DNA of 64,000 nt from Sisyra terminalis (GCA_958496175.1 OY292276.1:52589080-52653079); one strand, 5' to 3'; shown: positions 50,011 to 60,829, numbered from the stretch's first letter. Notes: generated by a model from the sequence alone, not told the origin. Numbers and translations: made by a program.

Positions 50011-52838
50011 CATGTTATTAATTTTTTAACGCATATAACGCGTTTATAAAATCTTGTTTTTAATTTTAAAATGCACATATTAGATTTTGCGTTGTCATCA
50101 CAAGTAAGTAGGTGTCCCAAAATTCAGCACGATAAAATGCTGGGAAGTAGGTGTAAAATAAGCTCTTAATTTTACAGACTAACAACAAAGTGAGTTAATT
50201 TATATATTTGTTATATTTACAATATAGAACTAGCTAGTAAAGCTTGTGAACATTATGATTATGAATACTTGATTAGTTCATAAATTTTTTTTAAATCTAC
50301 TTTCATATTGAATGCAACTATCCGGATTTTCTGTAATTTAAAGTTGGTAACCCTAAAAATAATAGGGGTAGTCGAAATATTTTTTTATTCAAATAATTGT
50401 GAAATGAACCTTTTATTTTCCATGATTTCCATAGCCATGATTACAACTTAAATAAATTTTCTTGAGAAATATTTATCTCCTGTAGCTCCGTAAATATCTT
50501 TTCTTATATTTCCAATTGTTTATTTTATTGTTAGGACATTTTGGAAAAATTTTATTTCAATTGAAGTTTATATCATAAAAAAGGCATACCAACCACAAGA
50601 AAATTTGATGTAACCATTTGTTCATGTTATATCATAGGTATACAAATTCGATACGTTTATTTGCTTTCAATTATTCGAGAGAAAGGATGATTACACACCT
50701 ACACGTACAAGAAAACAAGAGTATTTCCAAAATCTCAAATAATTGGTAAAAATTTCAAGATGATTTCTCATACTAACAAAAACAGCTACACCATTTCTTC
50801 AAATGAAACTTTCATTTGAAATTATTCCATTTCAAACATAATGAATTTTAAGGTGAATACTTTCAAAGTATTTTTTTTTCGTTTTGTTTATACACTGTAA
50901 CACTGAAGGTAAAATATGAAATATTTTTTGAAATAAATTACATATTTTCGTGGCTCATGAACATGCATTTTTCGTGGCTCGAATAAAAATGTTACTATAA
51001 ATATTTATTTTAACCACACCGTTCAAATTTAAAGAATAAATAATTAATTTGAACCAAGTTTAGGGACTTCTTCAAAATTTATGGGGCAATGTAATAATTG
51101 GTTTTCCAGTGTTTAGAAAACTAATTTATTAGAAGGCAATTATTTCAAGTTAAGCTGTTAAAATATGCATTTTCTTCATTGAATTTTTTTTATTATTTAT
51201 GTGAAAGTTAAGAATATGAAATTATTGCCGTAGTAATTTGACTTGTCTGTTAAAATACTAAATTGAAAGTTAACCGGTCAAATTTGTTGAGAATAAGAAA
51301 AAGTTTTACTATAGATTGATAAAATGGACATAAAAGTATATTCAATTTATATGTTAGGTTCAACTAAAAAGCTTCCGTTATTTATTTCATCATAATTTTT
51401 TTCCACAATTGTTAATGACATACAAATATTTTATTGTAAGAAAACGTTGACGTTGGAAATGCTTTTGTTAGATTTTTTTCTGAAATATTTAATTGTATTT
51501 TATATAATACAAATGGGATAACCTGTCGTTCATTATTTATGTGACAAGAAGTTGGTTTTTATTCAATATTATTTGATATAGGCTTAGCAAGATGCGTTTA
51601 ACTTAAATGCCTAATCGATATCTCAAACAAGTTTCAATAAATTTATTTATTTTATTAAGGAACTAAAAATATAAACACTTAGTAGCAAATGGATTTATCT
51701 TATTATTTGTTGCTTGATTTTTTTAATGGCTATGAAAATTGTATAACAATGATGGTTAATGATTTCATAAGAAAACTGTTAATTACAATAATTTCTCAAG
51801 CTTAGATTAATATTTTTTTTTTACAACTACGTAAGACTTATGGATTGTACCATTTGTATGAGGGTCAGGGAAATTTGGAAAATCAGAGAATTGCGTTGAA
51901 AAGTTGGACACCTGGTTATGCTTATATTCGTAACTAGCCAATACGACCAAAACGTCTATAATGTTTGCAGTAGTAAAGATAATTTTTTCCAATTCTTTCA
52001 GTATATCTTTATCCCAGGGATTAAAAACTAAAAATATAGGACTCCTGTTAGAGTATGGACCAGAAACTAAAAGAAAAAAATTACAACGTTAATAGTTGTA
52101 GAAGCGTTAGAAAGACATATACAAAAGAAAAACAGTAATTCTAAATAGTTACTTAATATTCGCCCATAGTTTTATATATATTTAATCTCAACACCTGTTT
52201 GATTTATTGCATTCTTATCTCAAAAATTATGAAATCACTAACTATTCTCTTTGAATTATTCTCATTTCAATATTATGAAATCATAATTTCAATTATCCAA
52301 GTTACAAATCATAAGCTATAGAAATAGTTACCAAATGAAAACTATAATTTTAGAGATAACAAAAAATTTAGTAGATTTTTTTTCATGTTTACCTAAAAAT
52401 GTTTTGGTGCATATGTTGGTAAAATATGTTACCATCAAAATGAGAGATATACACGTTGGTACTACACAAATTTAACTAACCGATTCTTGTCATTTGTTGC
52501 AACTGTCATTTCGATTTTATTCGATTGCTTTTTATTTTAATTTTTATTTTATTTGGTAGGACTTGAATCCGTTGGGTCCCTAGCCTACATTAGTCGGACT
52601 TTACAAAATTTTCACAACATTTATATTTTTTCTCTGATCATCGTCACGAGGAAATAATTGTTTCAAAAAATCTTAACAACTATGTACAACACATCAAAAT
52701 ATGATATAAAATGTAAAATCATACAACAGCTTGACAAAAATTTGTTAAAATTCCTTAGATTTCAAAAGAGCATTAATGTGCCCTCTTTTTAGTTTTTGTG
52801 GCGGGGGGAGGGGGGAATTTAGTGTTTCTAAGGCCAAC
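50011..52838. other. Intronic A/T-rich interval, weak tRNA-like word
   Basis: A minus-strand box B-like GGATTCAAGTCC (about 52562-52573) with ggctagggacc next to it may be a SINE scrap. ttgtcatttgttgcaactgt near 52488 is an F2 fragment. At 52801-52815 a G-rich run (ggggggaggggggaa) could form a G-quadruplex. No gene seen. Confidence 0.35.
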
Positions 52839-52844
52839 TTGTTT

Positions 52845-52970
52845 ACCCAGATACGTATTTCGATTGTCAAGTTATATTTATCAATGGTCTTCAAGTAGTA
52901 TGTTCGTAATAGAGAATCGCTCCGTAATTGGCAATCGAAATACGTATCTAGACAATAGGTCAGTAATTTA
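52845..52970. mobile_element. Small decayed H2 foldback
   Basis: Two opposed copies of the hammerhead 3' half face each other: cccagatacgtatttcgatt at 52847 and aatcgaaatacgtatctaga at 52933. About 60 bp separate them, including a remnant of the outer stem-I region (caatggtcttcaagtag). The cores (for example TTGATAA) are broken. Confidence 0.65.
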
Positions 52971-53224
52971 TTTGATTCTACTTTTGTTCAAATTGTTTGG
53001 GGTGTTCTTCTACTCTTTTGACATACCGAAAAAATACAGGTGTTTCTTTAATTTATTTGTCACTTTAAATTAGAGTAAATATCACAAAAAATCATGAGTA
53101 ATTTATAAGTTATTACAGTATATTAAGAATTGCAAAACAAGTAAAGGAACAAGGAATATCTTATGTACTTAAATCACAAAATAGTGAAGATCTCAATAGG
53201 TATTCCATCTGTGGTACCTACTAT

Positions 53225-53500
53225 CACGGGCGGATTCAGGATTTTTTTCTGGGGGGGAGGGCACAATATCATCTTTCATTTGCAAGAAGGTGAAAGGAAT
53301 CATGAAAAAAAATCGCAATTTCAGCCAGAAATAGACTTAGAAATTAGTTTCACTAATGTTCTTTCTGTTACTTTATTCATATATTTTCACAACATGAATA
53401 ATTTGATTTGCTTCTAAATATGTAATGTTATGGAATCTCCACAATACTCAAAAATACTCCTGGGGGGCACGTTCCCCCCCCCCCTCCAAATCCGCCCTTG
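53225..53500. mobile_element. hAT-type MITE (276 bp) with exact 8-bp target duplication
   Basis: The ends CACGGGCGGATT and the complement CAAGGGCGGATT are flanked by identical cctactat octamers (53217-53224 and 53501-53508). G-runs follow both ends inside (gggggggaggg; the mirrored run of C near 53475). An 8-bp duplication with CA-G-type ends fits hAT. No coding sequence. Confidence 0.85.
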
Positions 53501-53763
53501 CCTACTATTACAAATTTTTGAAATGTAATCTTAAAAAACACAATTAAACATAAAGCCTAGAACGTAATTTTGTGCAAAAAATATAAGCAATTAAAAACAC
53601 TCTACGCTAATTGGTGGTACTGATAGCAAGGCGCTAGATTCGTTTTCCCAGGAAATCCCTCTAAATCCCTAATCTATCAATAAAGCGATTTTTCGTCAGA
53701 TAGTTTTGGATATAACTGATTTCTGTATTATATTTTGGTTTGTTGATATTTTTTAGTCATTGC

Positions 53764-54338
53764 TAATTCTAATTTTTGTTCAAGAGAAAATTTCTTTTCG
53801 CTATCGACATTAGTGTCATACTCATTTTCGATAACTGTGCCGAATTCTTCTGAATGTGTATGGATTTATGGGTAAATTTTTTGAGAAAATTAACTATAAA
53901 CTTGACCAAATTAAGAAATTTTAAGTCTTAAGTTCTGTTTTAAGTTTTAAGATATTTTCTTTTTCTAACTTTATATTCACAGTTAAGCTAATTTTTCCCG
54001 GTAGAGGAACAAAATATAAAAATGTATACTATTTTGATGTATACTATGTAATTCTAATTTTTGTTCAAGAGAAAATTTCTCTTCGCTATCGACATTAGTG
54101 TCATAATTATTTTCGATAACTGTACCGAATTCTTCTGAATGTGTATGGATTTATGGGCAAATTTTTTAAGAAAATTAACTATAAACTTGACCAAATTAAG
54201 AAATTTGAAGTCTGTCTTAAGTTCTGTTTTCAGTCTTAAGATATTTTCTATTTCTAACTTCATATTCACAGTTTAACTAATTTCTCCCGGTAGGGGAACA
54301 AAAAATAATAGTATGTATACTATTTTGATGTATACTAT
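53764..54338. repeat. Tandem duplication, 286-bp unit, two copies
   Basis: aattctaatttttgttcaag marks unit starts at 53764 and 54050. Both copies keep a minus-strand open stretch of ~30 codons reading HSEEFGTVIEN and then KFSLEQKLEL, with only conservative changes (E/N, K/E). The flanks are stop-rich, so it may be a duplicated exon scrap or transposon-protein remnant. No complete gene can be built. Confidence 0.7.
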
Positions 54339-54994
54339 GTTGGCGACCTCTGAACATAGTAAAGACAATTTAATTTTTTTTTTTAGTAAATACCGAAAAA
54401 ACGGTAGTTATATTTATGAATACTATTGCAAAATTGTACAAATAGCTCAAAATACCGATATTCAGTATTCCGATATTGCATTCCCTAATTATAATTTCAT
54501 TTGTTCAGATATGACTCATTTCTTTATGATATTTGCAATTTAATCTTAAAAAAATAAAACAAAAAATTGTTATTCTAACTTGAAATATATTTTAATTAAT
54601 ATATGCAATGGTCGACCGTTGTTGCAAACGTGTATTGAGGGTTGCATTCGTTTATATGAAAAATTGTTGGTTTCGTATAAAGGAAATGATGGAAATAATG
54701 AGGACTTTCAATTTGTATATAGAAAACGTTGATAAAACGCATTAAAACAAAAATATAAGTTTTACATAAGTATTTGTACAAAAAGGAGTTACATTACTTA
54801 ATTGATTATTTAAAACTCCTATATTACTTCTTTAAACTTCTGTTATATACTTCAGGTGTATACCTAAGTTGAGTTATGAGTGAAAATAAATCAATGTACC
54901 TAAGGCAAATATACGTAGTTCTCCATTCGTGATCGCTTTGATGTGTGAAAGAATTTGTATAATTTACTCATTGCAAACATTATTCCTGAATCAA
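54339..54994. other. Intronic interval before exon 2, no feature seen
   Basis: A/T-rich. The tract just before the exon 2 acceptor (tattcctgaatcaa) is only moderately pyrimidine-rich. Confidence 0.4.
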
Positions 54995-54997
54995 CAG

Positions 54998-55208
54998 CAG
55001 GAACAAGTAGCAGGAAGTCATCAAAGTTCTGCTTGCCTACTCAGAGCCGAGCCCTGTCGCGTGATTGTCGATTGTGAAAGTGACTTGTTAATGAATAGCC
55101 AGGCGGAATTAGAAAACCAAGAATCCCATCGACAATCGTCATTCGACCATAATATCGCGGGTGGTAAAGATGAACCTGCCGCCTCATCTTCACACATCTT
55201 AACAGAAA
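54998..55208 (+). CDS. Second coding exon (residues 354-423) of the disordered-protein gene
   Basis: This 211-base exon keeps an open frame and is visibly richer in G/C than its flanks. It is chosen because a phase-0 acceptor (caacag/CAG) matches the outgoing phase of the 40740 exon. A donor GTAGGT at 55209 leaves one base over, matching the exon at 62796. The acceptor is a tandem NAGNAG (CAGCAG), so splicing at 55001 would drop a single Gln. The peptide is acidic/polar with Ser, Gln and Glu runs (for example DEPAASSS) and has no recognisable domain. The alternative donor at 55213 (gttaaa) is weaker and gives another phase. The opposite strand is also open here, but it has no splice context. 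Confidence 0.65.
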
Positions 55209-56778
55209 GTAGGTTAAATTCAAGTACAAGGTTTCCATTGACTCTTATCCTTTTATTCGATGCAACGTAAGAGTCTATCGAATAAACGAGAAACAAGACT
55301 AATTAATCACTGTAGTACAGCAGTCGGGTTTCAAAGAATTTTGATTTATCCTCAGAAAAAAAATTTAATAAATGGAATTAGTTATGTATTCATTAGAATG
55401 ATTCAAAAAAAAATTTTTTTTTATTTTTTCTTGCAAATAGGCTGAAAAGTTTTGTTTTGACGTAAAAAGACACTAGTTAAAATTTCAGCTCTTAATATTA
55501 AGGTAGTCCTAATCGCATTTTTTTATTTTCCATAAGAATAACATGGAAAAAGTTATTGTTACTTCTTCTGATTTTTATACCGTTCAAACGACTATTTAAA
55601 TAATAAATATCTTCTATGATCTTTATAGAGAATTAAACGCTTTACAGAAAAGGACTGATAAGATTTTTTGATTAGTCCATGTGTTCAAAAGTTATTCAAC
55701 ATCAAAGTTCAATTCTTTAAAAATTTGATCAAAAAAAATTAATCATAAAAATTTAATACAAAAATCCTTTGTTGGCATCTCTCACAAATCAAATTCATGT
55801 TTGATAAAAAATTTGACCCCTATTTTAACACTGAAACCAACAGTTTTTGTATAATATATAAAATTCGATCAAATTTTTAAAGAATTGAACTTTGATGTTG
55901 AATAACTTTTGAACACATGTGCTAATCAAAAAATGTTAGCAGTCCTTTTTTGTAGAGCATTTAATTCTCCCGTATTCATTAGTGAGATTCAAAAAAAAAA
56001 AAAAATTTTCTTGCAAACAGGCTGAAAAGTTTTGTTTTGACGTAAAAAGACACCAGTTAAAATTTCAGCTCTTAATATTAATATTAAGGTTGTCCTCATC
56101 ACATTTTTTTATTTCCCATAAGAATGACATGGGAAAAGTTATTTTTACTTCTTCTGATTTTTATACCGTTCAAACGACTATTTAAATAATAAATCTCTTC
56201 TATGATCTTTATAGAGAATTAAACGCTCTACAAAAAAGGACTGATAACATTTTTTGATTAGTCCATGTGTTCAAAAGTTATTCAAGATCAAAGTTCTATT
56301 CTTTAAAAATTTGATCAAAAAACATTAATCATAAAAATTTAACAAAAAAAACTTTGGTTGACATCTCTCACAAATCAAATTCATGTTTGATCAAAAATTT
56401 GACCCCTTATTTAACACTGAAATCAACAGTTTTGGTATAATAGACAAAATTCGATCACATTTTTAAAGAATTGAACTTGGATCTTGAATAACTTTTGAAC
56501 ACATGGATAAATCAAAAAATGTTATTTGTCCTTTTTTGTAGAGCGTGTAATTCTCTATAAAGATTATAGAAGAGTTTTGTTATTTAAATAGTCGTTTGAA
56601 CGGTATAAAAATCAGAAGAAGTAAAAATAACTTTTCCCATGTTTAATCAAAATAAGATTTTTTCGCAGACTTTGAACAAGTATACTGTGTATACAATACA
56701 TAGGATATATTGCGGTCCAATTTATGTAGTATAGTTTAATATAATAATATATAAAAATCATACCATAAACATAAATTT

Positions 56779-56884
56779 TTATTCTGTATTATTACCTGAT
56801 GATGACAGTCAAAAACTGTCGAAACGCGTCGTAATAAAGAAATTTAATTGAATCTCAAAGACTTATATATATTATTATCCATTA
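56779..56884 (+). mobile_element. Nested ~106-bp insertion carrying a complete hammerhead, family H5
   Basis: The left arm of the H2 element is interrupted here relative to the right arm. The break is flanked by ataaattt on both sides (56771-56778, 56885-56892). Almost half of the insert is the ribozyme; the rest is A/T-rich (aatctcaaagacttatatat). It looks like a truncated end of a Penelope-type element or a very small mobile unit. Confidence 0.7.
56789..56837 (+). ncRNA. Hammerhead ribozyme, type I, complete three-stem motif
   Basis: In order: stem I 5' side TTATTAC (56789), core CTGATGA (56796), one extra T, stem II GACAGT-CAAAA-ACTGTC (56804-56820), GAA (56821), palindromic stem III ACGCGT (56824), C17 giving the triplet GUC (56830), then stem I 3' side GTAATAA (56831), a perfect 7-bp match to the 5' side. 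The self-complementary stem III suits cleavage as a dimer, as established for short-stem-III hammerheads of repeats. The one caveat is the unpaired base between A9 and stem II. Confidence 0.8.
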
Positions 56885-56927
56885 ATAAATTTGAACAGAA
56901 GTTCAAACCAAAATATTGGTGACGTAT

Positions 56928-56974
56928 TGCCCAGATACGTATTTCGATTGCCAAGCAATCTTCCTCAGTGGTCA
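56928..56974 (-). ncRNA. Hammerhead ribozyme-like motif, family H2, left arm
   Basis: On the minus strand: stem I TGACCA/TGGGCA, core CTGAGGA (only the variable position 7 differs), stem II GATTGC-TTG-GCAATC perfect, GAA, palindromic ATACGTAT, triplet AUC. Probably the best-preserved H2 copy. Confidence 0.7.
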
Positions 56975-57435
56975 TCAAGTAGTTTGGATCACTCCGTAAC
57001 TGCTTTGTGATAATTCACTAGACTGCAAATTAAAAACGATTTTTGAAACATTTCGCTATTGTTAAGTGTTTTAAATAAAAGATTGATATTTATTCTCACA
57101 AAATAATTTCTGACAATAAAGTTTAAAAATTTGTCTATATGAAATTGGAATGGTTTTATGTCAATTTTTTAATATTATACCAAATATTCGTAGACATTTT
57201 TTTTATAAATGATCCAGTGATTATTAAATGAAGTCATCTTTACTTTTCGAAAGTTTCCAGAAGAAGAATTAAGCTTTTCGGGTGTGTAGATTAATATTTT
57301 TATTTTTCCGGAATCAAAATTGGTTTGTTACCATTTTTGGAACTAAAAAGAAGTCATTCTCCTTTAAAAATCGTTTTTAATTTGCAATCTAGTGAATCAT
57401 CACAAAGCTGTTACGGATTGATCCAAACTACTTGA

Positions 57436-57481
57436 TAACCATTGAGGAAGTTGCTTGGCAATCGAAATACGTATCTGGGCA
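57436..57481 (+). ncRNA. Hammerhead-like motif, family H2, right arm
   Basis: It mirrors the left arm, with core TTGAGGA (C3 lost), stem II GTTGC/GCAAT shortened, and GAAATACGTATC intact. Probably inactive, unlike the left-arm copy. Confidence 0.6.
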
Positions 57482-57772
57482 ATACGTCACGAATATTTTT
57501 GTTTGAACTTCTGTTCAAATTTATGTTTATGGTATGATTTTTATATATTATTATATTAAATTATACTACATAAATTTGACCGTAATATATTCTATATATT
57601 GTATACATAGTTTTCCCATGTTATTTTTATGGGAAATAAAAAAATGCGATGAGTACAACCTTAATATTAATATTAAGAGCTGAAATTTTAACTAGTGTCT
57701 TTACGTCAAATCAAAACTTTTCAGCCTGTTTGCCAGAAAAAATTAAAAAAATTTTTTTTTTGAATCATCCTA

Positions 57773-58624
57773 GTATTCATGTATAATGTTCTTGATTATC
57801 TACAACGGATTCCACTTGACCAACGTTATAATTTATAATAATATTAATATTAAGATTGTCCTCATCGCATTTTTTTTATTTTCCTGAAGAATGACATGGA
57901 AAAAGTTATTTTTACTTCTTCTGATTTTTATACCGTTCAAACGACTATTTAAATAATAAATCTCTTCTATGATCTCTATAGAAAATTAAACGCTCTACAA
58001 AAAAGGACTGATAACATTTTTTGATTAGTCCATGTGTTCAAAAGTTATTCAAGATCAAAGTTCAATTCTTTAAAAAATTTGATCGAATTTTGTATATTAT
58101 ACCAACACTGTTGGTTTCAGTGTCAAAATAGGGGTCAAATTTTTAATCAAACATGAATTTGATTTGTGAGAGATGTCAACAAATGATTTTTTCTATTAAA
58201 TTTTTATGATTATTTTTTTTTTGAACAAATTTTTAAAGAATTGCACTTTGATGTTGAATAACTTTTGAACACATGAACTAATCAAAAAAATGTTATCAGT
58301 CCTTTTTTGTAGAGCGTTTAATTCTCTATAAAGATCATAGAAGAGATTTATTATTTAAATAGTCGTTTGAACGGTATAAAAATCAGAAGAAGTAAAAAAT
58401 ATCGTTTCCCATGCCATTCTTATAGAAAATAAAAAAATGCGATGAGGACAATCTTAATATTAAGAGCTGAAATTTTAACTGGTGTCTTTTGACGTCAAAA
58501 CAAAACTTTTCAGCCTGTTTGCAAGAATAAGTTTATTTTATTTTTTTTAATAATCCTAGTATTCATGTATAATGTTCTTGATTATCTACAACGGATGCCG
58601 CTTGACCAACGTTATAATTTGTAA
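57773..58624. repeat. Duplicated F4 right half plus flank
   Basis: The 66-bp flank beginning gtattcatgtataatgttct occurs at 57773 and again at 58554, with tctacaacggat.cc.cttg in both. Between them lies a further foldback copy of F4. This is what a tandem duplication of the element's right half with its flank would leave. Confidence 0.75.
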
Positions 58625-58639
58625 TATATGCGCTACTAT

Positions 58640-58985
58640 ATAGATATATATATACCACTCGGTTGGTTTAGACTAAAGAGATAGGTTTTAGAAGAGGTTT
58701 TCTCTTTTGACCACGACTTCTTCTTGGTCAGTATATTCGTGGACGTGGTCGGTGATACTTGTGCATGTGGTGGTTCTGTTGAAAAAACAATAATATGAAA
58801 TGTTCTTCATCAATTCCCATTCGTGACTCGTTAATTTTAACGATACGGCGGTGATTTTCTTGGTTCTACTACTTGGGTTTTTATTGTTCAGTTTCTTCGA
58901 CACCTTCCAGTGAAAGCTGACTTCAAAAACCGAGTGTGTTTTGTGTATCCTATACAAGTTTGTGAATGCCATTTTTTCGCGTTTT
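58640..58985. promoter_or_regulatory. More complex island: candidate internal promoter or untranslated exon
   Basis: A tatatatata run (58640-58660) is followed by non-repetitive, G/C-richer DNA (ggacgtggtcggtgatac, tcagtatattcgtggacg). A 94-codon minus-strand frame (58688-58972) is open but shows no motif or splice context. It could be an alternative promoter upstream of the exon at 62796. Weak. Confidence 0.25.
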
Positions 58986-60829
58986 AGTGTGAAAAATATC
59001 CAATAGCAATTAAACTATTGTTGAAGTATTAATTCAATTGTGTACCCATATTGTTACATTTACAATTAATGAAAAATAAGCAATTAGTCGTACTATTTTT
59101 TCAATAGCTATAGCTTAATTTTGAATTCAAATCGCAAAAATTGACTCACCGGAAACGCGGACCAAATCAATCCTATTGATTCAATACGAATGTATTATGA
59201 TGAAATTTAATCTGCAACATTGCCAATCAATGAAAGCCATTTAATTTTTCCGAATGACGTTTTATTTAAATTAAATAATTTTGTTGAAATATTTAAACCG
59301 ATATGATATGGTGTAATCTGAACCGTTTTTATCACATTAAAATGATTGGATTTTATATAATAGGATGGTTGTACCAGTTATTGATTAATGTCGAATGGAT
59401 ATATCTAAAAAAGCTTTCTCTTGGTCTCGGACCACCCCGGAATAACCAGTTTCGATAATCAAAAATAATTTCAATGAAGTTATTTTATTTTACTCTTTTT
59501 AACATACTGGCGATATTTATAAATATGTTATTATAGTCTCGAAAAAAAATCGTTTTTTTTTTTTAATATAGTTCTAACGGTTTTCTTGAAATTAAAACAC
59601 GAAAAGGGTTTCCGCTTTAAAGACTTCGTATAAATCACGATATCGTAAAGATATTTATCGTTCTATATCGGATTTAAATTCCTTTTTGCAACTTTTCTGT
59701 CCATTATATGGAGTGGCACATTGTTGGGAATTGTAGATTGAATGGAATCATAAGGAATGGCAAATCTTTTATTGTTACTCATAATTTTATCGCTTTTCTT
59801 TTCGGGAGTTGTAAAAATAATGCGATAGTAAAATCTTTGAATGATGAAAGAAGCACGTTCTGAAGAAAAAAATTAGCATTGTAATTTGATGAAGTCGAAA
59901 TTTGTGGTTTTTATTTCTGTGTAAAAGTTGTTATCTTTTTATTACGTATAATTTATTTATTAGACTAATATAGAAAATTTTATAATATTTTTAAAAAAAA
60001 AGTGTCAGTTTTAATCTCTCAAAATAAAAATAACTTGAGGACAATAAAATGATTATATTTTTTTGGTTCAAAGAACTGTCAACTCGCAAATTTTATAAGG
60101 AAAATATAGGGTAAACTAGTGAAAATCAAAATATTAAAGAAGAATATTGTTTTTTCTTGTATACTTTTGGTGTTTTTAAAAAGTTTTTTTATCCAGAAAA
60201 AAATATTTTTCACGTTGAAATAAGTACCAAGATAAGTTATATCGTTGTAGATATATGAAAGACCTAGAAGTTGCCTAAAAAATATTACATTAACGATTAT
60301 TTTCTACAAACAGAAACAAAGCTATATCACTTTTTTGGGAATAGTTTTACTAAACGTCTCTTTTTGGGTTTACTGAATTTGTTATAAATTTTTTTAAACC
60401 CAAAAAATATATTATTAAAGTGAGGAAAAGCTAGTTTTTAGTTATGAAAAATTTATATTTTGGCAGAAGAAAAAGTTTTAATTTTAATGTTCAGATAAGA
60501 GTCCGAAAATGATGGATGTGCCTATGAAACTTCTGTGACGTCACAGTCCATATATTGATTAAATGAAAAATAATAATTTACAAAACTTTAATAGAGGTTA
60601 ATTATGTTTAGTTTACCTTTGTAAGAGCAAAGCTTTTTATTAATCATTTCATAGTAAAAAAGCTGTTTTTTTTTTCTAAACTATAGTTCCAATTTGAAGC
60701 AAGATTCTGTGTATAATTTTCTAAAGATTTAAAAAGTATTGGATAGGTTCGCAAATGGGGATTTTTTTATATTTTTCTGTCGGGATTTAATATTAGTTTT
60801 TGAGGAAAATTTTCCAATCAATCAAATTA
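58986..60829. other. Intronic A/T-rich interval, no feature seen
   Basis: Nothing recognised on either strand beyond homopolymer runs. Confidence 0.4.

Larger units (their letters stand above)
40741..54997 (+). other. Intron 1 (about 14.3 kb)
   Basis: It is bounded by gtatgt at 40741 and a tandem cagcag acceptor at 54995-55000. It contains a MITE, three hammerhead-bearing foldbacks, two copies of a foldback-derived repeat, a near-perfect palindrome, a hAT MITE and a 286-bp tandem duplication, listed separately. I saw no further convincing exon inside it, although a short one could be missed. Confidence 0.6.
56644..57610. mobile_element. Complete hammerhead-bearing foldback, family H2, with 12-bp target duplication
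   Basis: It interrupts family F4 and is flanked by the exact direct repeat ttttcccatgtt (56632-56643 and 57611-57622). The two inverted arms run from gactttgaacaagtatac through aaatttgaacagaagttcaa and tattgcccagatacgtattt to gtgataattcactagactgc. A ~340-bp centre separates them. Each arm carries one hammerhead, and these point in opposite directions. No protein frame is present, so it is non-autonomous. Confidence 0.85.
55394..57772. mobile_element. Composite foldback cluster, family F4
   Basis: The ends TAGAATGATTCAAAAAAA and the complement of TAGGATGATTCAAAAAAA are flanked by identical gtattcat octamers (55386-55393, 57773-57780). Inside are two direct left units (starting 55394 and ~55982, the second again preceded by gtattcat) and an inverted right unit. 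Landmarks are ggctgaaaagttttgttttg, cagctcttaatattaa, accgttcaaacgactattta and gctctacaaaaaaggactga. The inverted unit is split at 56644 by the H2 element. Non-coding. Confidence 0.8.

Noticed and set aside
55021..55296. Open minus-strand frames opposite exon 2
   Set aside because: They mirror the G/C-richer exon; phase and splice sites support the plus strand.
58688..58972. 94-codon minus-strand frame as a gene
   Set aside because: No motif, no splice context and antisense to the only supported gene; could be chance in G/C-richer DNA.
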